44,033 nt of DNA from Paractinoplanes toevensis (GTDB taxonomy: Bacteria; Actinomycetota; Actinomycetes; Mycobacteriales; Micromonosporaceae), in NCBI RefSeq assembly GCF_018332695.1, contig NZ_BOQN01000150.1, forward strand, positions 1 to 44,033, read 5' to 3'. The translations under genes and the position numbers were made by a program. How positions within the stretch are numbered: the first letter of the stretch is position 1; each line of letters opens with the position of its first letter. Below are positions 39,994-44,033 of the stretch, in pieces. The notes beneath the pieces are model-generated. The model made no database searches and had not been told where the DNA came from. It saw nothing but the letters and a program-made list of their open reading frames with translations.

Positions 39994-40835
39994 CTCTCGA
40001 TCCTTTCGAGGTGCAGCGGATCGTTTTCACCGCCCTCGGTGAGGACCTGGGCGACCCGCCGCGCGACGTGACCAGCGAGGCCACCATCCCGGCCGGGCAG
40101 ACCGACACGGCCGAGCTGGTGGCCCGGGCCGACGGCGTGGTGGCCGGGCTCGCGGTGGCGGCCGAGGTCTTCGCCGCCACCTCCGGCGGCACGGCGACCT
40201 TCGAAGCGAAGATCAAGGACGGCGATCGGGTACGCCGTGGCGACGTGCTCGCCGTGATCACCGGCCCGACCCGGGCACTGCTGACCGCGGAGCGCACGGC
40301 GTTGAACCTGCTCTGCCGGATGTCCGGGGTGGCGACCCACACCCGCCGATGGGCCGACATCCTGGCCGGCACCAAGGCGACCGTGCTGGACACCCGCAAG
40401 ACCACCCCGGGGCTGCGCGCGCTGGAGAAGTACGCGGTGCGGGCCGGCGGCGGCACGAACAAGCGGATGGGCCTGTACGACGTCGCCATGATCAAGGACA
40501 ACCACAAGCTGGCGGCGGGCAGCATCACCGCGGCCTACCGCTTGGTTCGGGAGAAGTTCCCGGACGTGCCGGTCCAGGTCGAGGTGACCACCCTGGCCGA
40601 AGCGGAAGAGGCGGTCGAGGCCGGCGCCGACTTCCTCCTGTGCGACAACATGTCCCCTGAGCTGCTCCGCACGGTCGTGGAAGCGGTCGGCGACCGGGTC
40701 GAGCTGGAGGCCACCGGAAATCTCACACTGGAGACCGTTGAGGCCTATGCCGCGACCGGTGTGGACTATCTGTCGGTGGGCGGACTGACACATTCGTCGC
40801 CGATCCTGGACATCGCTCTGGACCTGAGGCCCTGA
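39990..40835 (+). CDS. nadC: Nicotinate-nucleotide pyrophosphorylase (carboxylating)
   Basis: Quinolinate phosphoribosyltransferase, 281 residues, making nicotinate mononucleotide from quinolinate and PRPP. Family segments: EDLGDPPRDVTSEA, RTALNLLCRMSGVAT, LDTRKTTPGLRALEKYA, GGGTNKRMGLYDVAMIKDNH and FLLCDNMSPE. GTG 39990 overlaps the nadB stop (GTGA), and its own stop shares one base with the coaX start (TGATG), so nadB-nadC-coaX is one operon. Confidence 0.96.
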   Translation: MTLDPFEVQRIVFTALGEDLGDPPRDVTSEATIPAGQTDTAELVARADGVVAGLAVAAEVFAATSGGTATFEAKIKDGDRVRRGDVLAVITGPTRALLTAERTALNLLCRMSGVATHTRRWADILAGTKATVLDTRKTTPGLRALEKYAVRAGGGTNKRMGLYDVAMIKDNHKLAAGSITAAYRLVREKFPDVPVQVEVTTLAEAEEAVEAGADFLLCDNMSPELLRTVVEAVGDRVELEATGNLTLETVEAYAATGVDYLSVGGLTHSSPILDIALDLRP

Positions 40836-41596
40836 TGCTGCTCTGTATCGACATCGGTAACACCAACACCGTTCTGGCGACCTTCGACGGCGACAAGCTG
40901 GTGCACAACTGGCGGATCAAGACGGATTCCCGGTCCACCGCCGACGAGCTGGGCCTGATGTTCCGCGGGCTGCTCGCCGGCGACGCCGTGGAGATCACCG
41001 GGGTGGCTGCCTGCTCCACCGTGCCGGCCGCCCTGCGCACCCTGCGCACCATGCTGAGCCGGTACTACGGCGAGCTGCCCAACGTGATCGTCGAGCCGGG
41101 CGTGAAGACCGGCGTACAGCTGGCCATCGACAACCCCAAGGAGGTCGGCGCCGACCGGGTGGTCAACACCCTGGCCGCGCACGCCCTCTACGGCGGACCG
41201 TCGATCGTGGTCGACTTCGGCACCACCACCAACTTCGACGTGATCAGCGCGAAGGGCGAGTTCCTCGGCGGTGCGTTCGCGCCGGGCATCGAGATCTCCT
41301 TCGACGCACTCGCGGCCCGCGCGGCCCAGCTGCGCAAGGTCGAGCCGGCCAAGCCGCGCTCGGTGATCGGCAAGAACACCGTCGAGTGCCTTCAGTCCGG
41401 CATGTATTACGGCTTCGCCGGGCAGGTCGACCGGATCGTCGAGCAGATGACCGAGGAGCTGGGCGGCAGTGTGTCGGCGGTGATCGCCACCGGCGGCCTG
41501 GCCTGGCTGGTCAAGGACGAGTGCCGCACGATCACCGCGCACGAGCCGATGATCACGCTGATCGGCCTCCGGATGGTATATGAGCGGAACGTCTGA
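40835..41596 (+). CDS. coaX: Type III pantothenate kinase
   Basis: A 253-residue ASKHA-fold kinase for the first step of CoA synthesis. Phosphate-binding CIDIGNTNT at the N-terminus, GADRVVNTLAAH with the catalytic-type Asp, and VVDFGTTTNFDVIS are all present. Placing it after nadC and a few kb from panC links CoA and NAD supply. Corresponds to Rv3600c. Confidence 0.96.
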   Translation: MLLCIDIGNTNTVLATFDGDKLVHNWRIKTDSRSTADELGLMFRGLLAGDAVEITGVAACSTVPAALRTLRTMLSRYYGELPNVIVEPGVKTGVQLAIDNPKEVGADRVVNTLAAHALYGGPSIVVDFGTTTNFDVISAKGEFLGGAFAPGIEISFDALAARAAQLRKVEPAKPRSVIGKNTVECLQSGMYYGFAGQVDRIVEQMTEELGGSVSAVIATGGLAWLVKDECRTITAHEPMITLIGLRMVYERNV

Positions 41597-41607
41597 GGGC
41601 CGCTTAG

Positions 41608-41613
41608 TAGGCT
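41608..41613 (+). promoter_or_regulatory. Candidate lysS -10 element
   Basis: TAGGCT fits TANNNT and lies about 40 nt before GTG 41654. No convincing -35 hexamer or riboswitch/T-box structure was found in the 57-bp gap. Confidence 0.3.
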
Positions 41614-41653
41614 TTCTGCGTCGAAGACCCGCGTTCCCACAGAGAGCAGTGCC

Positions 41654-43162
41654 GTGACCGAGCAGAATGTGCCCGCAACTGACCCCGCCGAGGACCTTCC
41701 CGAGCAGATGCGGGTCCGCCGGTCGAAGCGGGAGCGGTTGCTGGCCGAGGGCGTCCCGCCCTACCCGGTGAACCTGCCCCGCACCGCCTCGCTCTCGGAA
41801 GTTCGGGAAAAGTACGCCGAACTGCCCACCGACACCGCGTCGGGCGACCGGGTGGCGATCACCGGCCGGCTGATCTTCATCCGGAACGGCGGCAAGCTGT
41901 GCTTCGCGACTCTGCGCGACGGCGACGGCACCGAGCTGCAGGTCATGCTCTCTCTGGACAAGGTGGGCGAGCAGGCGCTGGCCGACTGGAAGCACCTGGT
42001 CGACCTGGGTGACCTGGTCGGCATCGAGGGCGAGGTGATCACCAGTCGGCGCGGCGAGCTGTCCGTGCTGGCCGACACCTGGGCGATGAGCGCCAAGGCG
42101 CTGCGCCCACTGCCGGTGGCGCACAAGCCGCTGTCCGAGGAGACCCGGATCCGGCAGCGTTATGTCGACCTGATCGTGCGACCGCAGGCGCGGGAGACCG
42201 TGCGCGCCCGGGCGACCGTCGTCCGGAGCCTGCGCGAGTCGCTGTTCCGGCGCAATTTCCTCGAGGTCGAAACACCAATGTTGCAGTTGCTGCACGGTGG
42301 TGCGGCAGCCCGTCCGTTTGTGACGCACAGCAACGCACTCGACACTGATCTCTATCTCCGGATCGCGCCGGAACTGTTTTTGAAGCGCGCCGTCGTCGGC
42401 GGCATCGAGCGGGTCTTCGAGATCAACCGGAACTTCCGTAATGAGGGCATGGACTCGAGTCACTCGCCCGAGTTCGCGATGCTCGAGGCCTACCAGGCGT
42501 ACGCCGACTACAACGTGATGCAGCAGCAGGTTCAGGAGTGGATTCAGGAGGCCGCCTTCGCAGTCGCCGGATCACACGTAGTGACCCACTTCGACGGCAC
42601 CGAGTTGGATCTGAGCGGTCAGTGGCCGGCCGTCACGCTGTTCGGTTCGCTCTCCGAGGCACTCGGTGAAGAAGTCACGGTGACCACCGATCGCGCGCAA
42701 CTTGCAGGCTATGCGGAAAAGCACGACCTTTCCGTCGACCCGAAGTGGAGCAACGGCAAGCTGGCCGAGGAGCTGTTCGAGCACCTGGTCGTGCCGTCCC
42801 TGCAGAGGCCGACATTTGTGCGGGATTATCCCGAAGAGACCGCCCCACTTACCCGGGCGCACCGGGAAACTCCCGGTCTGACCGAGAAGTGGGATCTGTA
42901 CGTCTCCGGTTTCGAGCTGGCCACCGCATATTCCGAGTTGGTCGACCCGGTCGTGCAGCGGGAACGGCTCGTGGCGCAGTCGTTGCTGGCCGCCGGCGGC
43001 GATCCCGAGGCGATGCAGCTCGACGAGGATTTCCTCCGCGCGATGGAGTACGGAATGCCGCCCACCGGTGGGATGGGAATGGGAATCGACCGGCTGTTGA
43101 TGGCCCTCACCGGGCTCGGCATTCGGGAAACGATCCTGTTCCCGCTCGTCCGGCCCGAGTAA
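41654..43162 (+). CDS. lysS: Lysine--tRNA ligase (class II)
   Basis: A 502-residue synthetase. The N-terminal OB-fold (RVAITGRLIFIRNGGKLCFA) binds the anticodon; the catalytic core has motif 2 around FEINRNFRNEG and motif 3 GMGMGIDRLLMALTG. HGGAAARPFVTHSNALD and RIAPELFLKRAVVGG follow the usual order. GTG 41654 has AGAGAG upstream. Between coaX and lsr2, as in M. tuberculosis Rv3598c. Confidence 0.96.
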   Translation: MTEQNVPATDPAEDLPEQMRVRRSKRERLLAEGVPPYPVNLPRTASLSEVREKYAELPTDTASGDRVAITGRLIFIRNGGKLCFATLRDGDGTELQVMLSLDKVGEQALADWKHLVDLGDLVGIEGEVITSRRGELSVLADTWAMSAKALRPLPVAHKPLSEETRIRQRYVDLIVRPQARETVRARATVVRSLRESLFRRNFLEVETPMLQLLHGGAAARPFVTHSNALDTDLYLRIAPELFLKRAVVGGIERVFEINRNFRNEGMDSSHSPEFAMLEAYQAYADYNVMQQQVQEWIQEAAFAVAGSHVVTHFDGTELDLSGQWPAVTLFGSLSEALGEEVTVTTDRAQLAGYAEKHDLSVDPKWSNGKLAEELFEHLVVPSLQRPTFVRDYPEETAPLTRAHRETPGLTEKWDLYVSGFELATAYSELVDPVVQRERLVAQSLLAAGGDPEAMQLDEDFLRAMEYGMPPTGGMGMGIDRLLMALTGLGIRETILFPLVRPE

Positions 43163-43176
43163 TATTCGACCCGCCA

Positions 43177-43207
43177 TTGACGTATACCGCCGCTCTGGCG
43201 TTATTGT
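43177..43207 (+). promoter_or_regulatory. Candidate lsr2 promoter
   Basis: TTGACG (43177-43182) is followed by TTATTGT (43201-43207), giving an 18- or 19-nt spacer. The leader would be about 40 nt and contains GGGAGGA (43236-43242), 9 nt before GTG 43252. Confidence 0.45.
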
Positions 43208-43251
43208 CTTGACCGTTGCGGGAGAACCTGTGTTCGGGAGGATAGCGGCGC

Positions 43252-43608
43252 GTGGCCAAGCAGATCATTCACAAGCTGGTCGATGACCTCGACGGCGGTG
43301 ACGCCGAGGAGACCGTCAAGTTTGCGCTCGACGGCATTCAGTACGAGATCGACCTCTCGGAGAAGAACGCGGCTAAATTGCGGGACGTCTTCGCTCCGTA
43401 CGTCGGCTCCGGTTCCAAGGTGGCCCGCGGCGGTGTGGTCGTCGGTGGCCGGGCCGCGCGTGGTCGCGGCGGCGCGACCGCCGACCGGGAGCAGAACAAG
43501 GCGATCCGCGAGTGGGCCAAGAAGGCCGGCAAGGACATCTCCGACCGGGGTCGCATCCCGCAGGAGATCGTGGACGAGTTCCACTCGAAGGGCCCCGGTC
43601 GGGCCTGA
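43252..43608 (+). CDS. lsr2: Lsr2 nucleoid-associated protein / xenogeneic silencer
   Basis: A 118-residue H-NS-like protein of actinobacteria that binds AT-rich DNA and silences acquired genes. The N-terminal half (IIHKLVDDLDGGDAEETVKF) is the oligomerisation domain; the C-terminal domain has NKAIREWAKKAGKDIS followed by the RGR DNA-minor-groove motif in DRGRIPQEIVDEF. A longer basic Gly/Arg linker (VVVGGRAARGRGG) separates the two. Strong SD; strong terminator downstream. Lsr2 may act on the AT-richer secretion-like genes of this window, but that is inference. Confidence 0.96.
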   Translation: MAKQIIHKLVDDLDGGDAEETVKFALDGIQYEIDLSEKNAAKLRDVFAPYVGSGSKVARGGVVVGGRAARGRGGATADREQNKAIREWAKKAGKDISDRGRIPQEIVDEFHSKGPGRA

Positions 43609-43624
43609 GGCACGCGTAACCTGC

Positions 43625-43657
43625 GGGGCCCGTCGCGCTTGATGCGCGACGGGCCCC
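43625..43657 (+). terminator. Intrinsic terminator of lsr2
   Basis: GGGGCCCGTCGCGC (43625-43638) pairs perfectly with GCGCGACGGGCCCC (43644-43657) around TTGAT, followed by CCTGCTTTTG. A 14-bp stem with a short T run, 17 nt after the lsr2 stop. Confidence 0.85.
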
Positions 43658-43695
43658 CCTGCTTTTGACTTGATCTTCAGGTTCGGACCGTAGAG

Positions 43696-43738
43696 TTATC
43701 CACAAGTGTGGAGCGGGTTGTCCACAGGCTGTGGACGC
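43696..43738. promoter_or_regulatory. Cluster of DnaA-box-like sites
   Basis: TTATCCACA (43696-43704) is a perfect consensus DnaA box. TTGTCCACA (43718-43726) is the form common in high-GC actinobacteria. TGTGGACGC (43730-43738) is a third box on the other strand with 7 of 9 matches, forming the palindrome GTCCACA-ggc-TGTGGAC. A weaker TGTGGA lies at 43707. No dnaA, dnaN or gyrB is near, so this is not a standard oriC. Confidence 0.6.
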
Positions 43739-43961
43739 CGGGTCCGTCCGCGATTTCGCTGTCCGCGTACTCGTTCGGGTGGGGGAACAGCGGTTGGGCG
43801 TGCGAAGTTGGCTAAATCAACGTTGCGGACGGTTTCGAGGAGCCACGAGGGCTCAGCAAGACCACCCGGCGGCGATAGAGTAGTGACAGCACCGGCATCA
43901 CCGATGCCAGTGCGCTGGCCCCGCCAGTTATTGGCGCACGGCACGTGAGGAGCACGAGGGC

Positions 43962-44033
43962 ATGTTCGAGCGGTTCACCGACCGAGCGCGACGGGTTGTC
44001 GTCCTGGCCCAAGAAGAGGCCCGGATGCTCAAC
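43962..44033 (+). CDS. clpC: ATP-dependent Clp protease ATPase subunit ClpC, 5' end only
   Basis: The first 24 codons (MFERFTDRARRVVVLAQEEA followed by RMLN) match the N-terminal repeat domain of ClpC/ClpC1, the Hsp100 unfoldase that feeds ClpP. The gene runs off the window edge. GAGG lies a few bases before ATG 43962. Position after lsr2 matches M. tuberculosis clpC1 (Rv3596c). Confidence 0.93.
   Translation, partial: MFERFTDRARRVVVLAQEEARMLN

Larger units (their letters stand above)
43609..43961. other. lsr2-clpC intergenic region
   Basis: This 353-bp gap contains the lsr2 terminator (43625-43657), a cluster of DnaA-box-like sequences (43696-43738) and the likely clpC promoter, with TAGAGT at 43876-43881 as a possible -10 element about 80 nt before ATG 43962. 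I do not see a clear ClgR or HAIR operator. No gene is supported. Confidence 0.6.

Noticed and set aside
41597..41653. T-box or other riboswitch upstream of lysS
   Set aside because: The gap is only 57 nt, too short for a T-box, and shows no antiterminator-like pairing.
38350..42463. Long minus-strand frames (527 and 565 codons) opposite nadB and coaX/lysS
   Set aside because: Antisense shadows of conserved enzymes; no recognisable domains or start signals.
43696..43738. Chromosomal origin oriC
   Set aside because: Only three to four DnaA boxes, with no dnaA, dnaN, recF or gyr genes nearby and no AT-rich unwinding region.
1..44033. CRISPR arrays, tRNA or rRNA genes, IS transposases
   Set aside because: No regularly spaced repeats of CRISPR type, no tRNA cloverleaf candidates, no rRNA-like sequence and no transposase-like protein were recognised on either strand.

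Overview
The window is chromosomal DNA of a high-GC actinomycete. The gene order ppa, D-Ala-D-Ala carboxypeptidase, HExxH protein, tilS, hpt, ftsH, folE ... folP, folB, folK, DUF3180 ... DUF2520, panC ... coaX, lysS, lsr2, clpC is the same backbone I know from Mycobacterium tuberculosis (Rv3628 down to Rv3596c). Lsr2, many GTG starts, 4-nt ATGA/GTGA gene overlaps and probable leaderless genes (TANNNT about 6-8 nt before the start codon) all fit. The overall style suggests Micromonosporaceae (Actinoplanes-like), but that family assignment is inference.

Layout. 1-8.7 kb: housekeeping genes (ppa leftward; dacB, metalloprotease, tilS, hpt, ftsH, folE rightward). 8.7-10.1 kb: an AhpD-like gene divergent from a MarR regulator with a clear operator, then a RidA-family gene. 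10.1-10.5 kb: a gene-free segment bounded by about 24-bp inverted repeats, resembling a MITE. 10.5-14.1 kb: a leftward three-gene module (FtsK/SpoIIIE ATPase, three-TM membrane protein, 86-aa helical-hairpin protein) resembling a reduced type VII-like secretion unit. 14.2-14.8 kb: a membrane-anchored protein on the opposite strand. 14.8-23.0 kb: a tightly coupled seven-gene leftward operon encoding a Gram-positive type IV secretion-like apparatus (pilin-like protein, PrgI/VirB3-like, VirB4 ATPase, TrbL/VirB6-like, possible VirB8-like, transglycosylase plus M23 peptidase, unknown 201-aa protein). No relaxase, integrase or partition gene is present. This block splits the folate genes: folE lies before it and folP-folB-folK after it.

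23.3-27.8 kb: folate genes, DUF3180, an orphan ABC-permease-like protein and two small conserved-type proteins. 27.8-31.5 kb: an osmoprotectant (OpuC/ProVWX-type) ABC transporter whose substrate-binding lipoprotein appears circularly permuted. 31.5-33.4 kb: a membrane-anchored Gly/Asn/Tyr-rich repeat protein. 33.4-35.5 kb: an orphan nuoD overlapped by a MidA/NDUFAF7-family methyltransferase, the family whose mitochondrial member methylates the NuoD homologue. 35.6-41.6 kb: cofactor genes (DUF2520, panC, nadB, nadC, coaX) with a septum-formation-type lipoprotein. 41.6-44 kb: lysS, lsr2 with a strong terminator, a cluster of DnaA-box-like sites, and the first 24 codons of clpC at the window edge.

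No tRNA, rRNA, CRISPR array or insertion-sequence transposase was recognised. The most interesting items are the paired secretion-like modules inserted between folE and folP, the permuted binding protein, and the MidA-NuoD pair.
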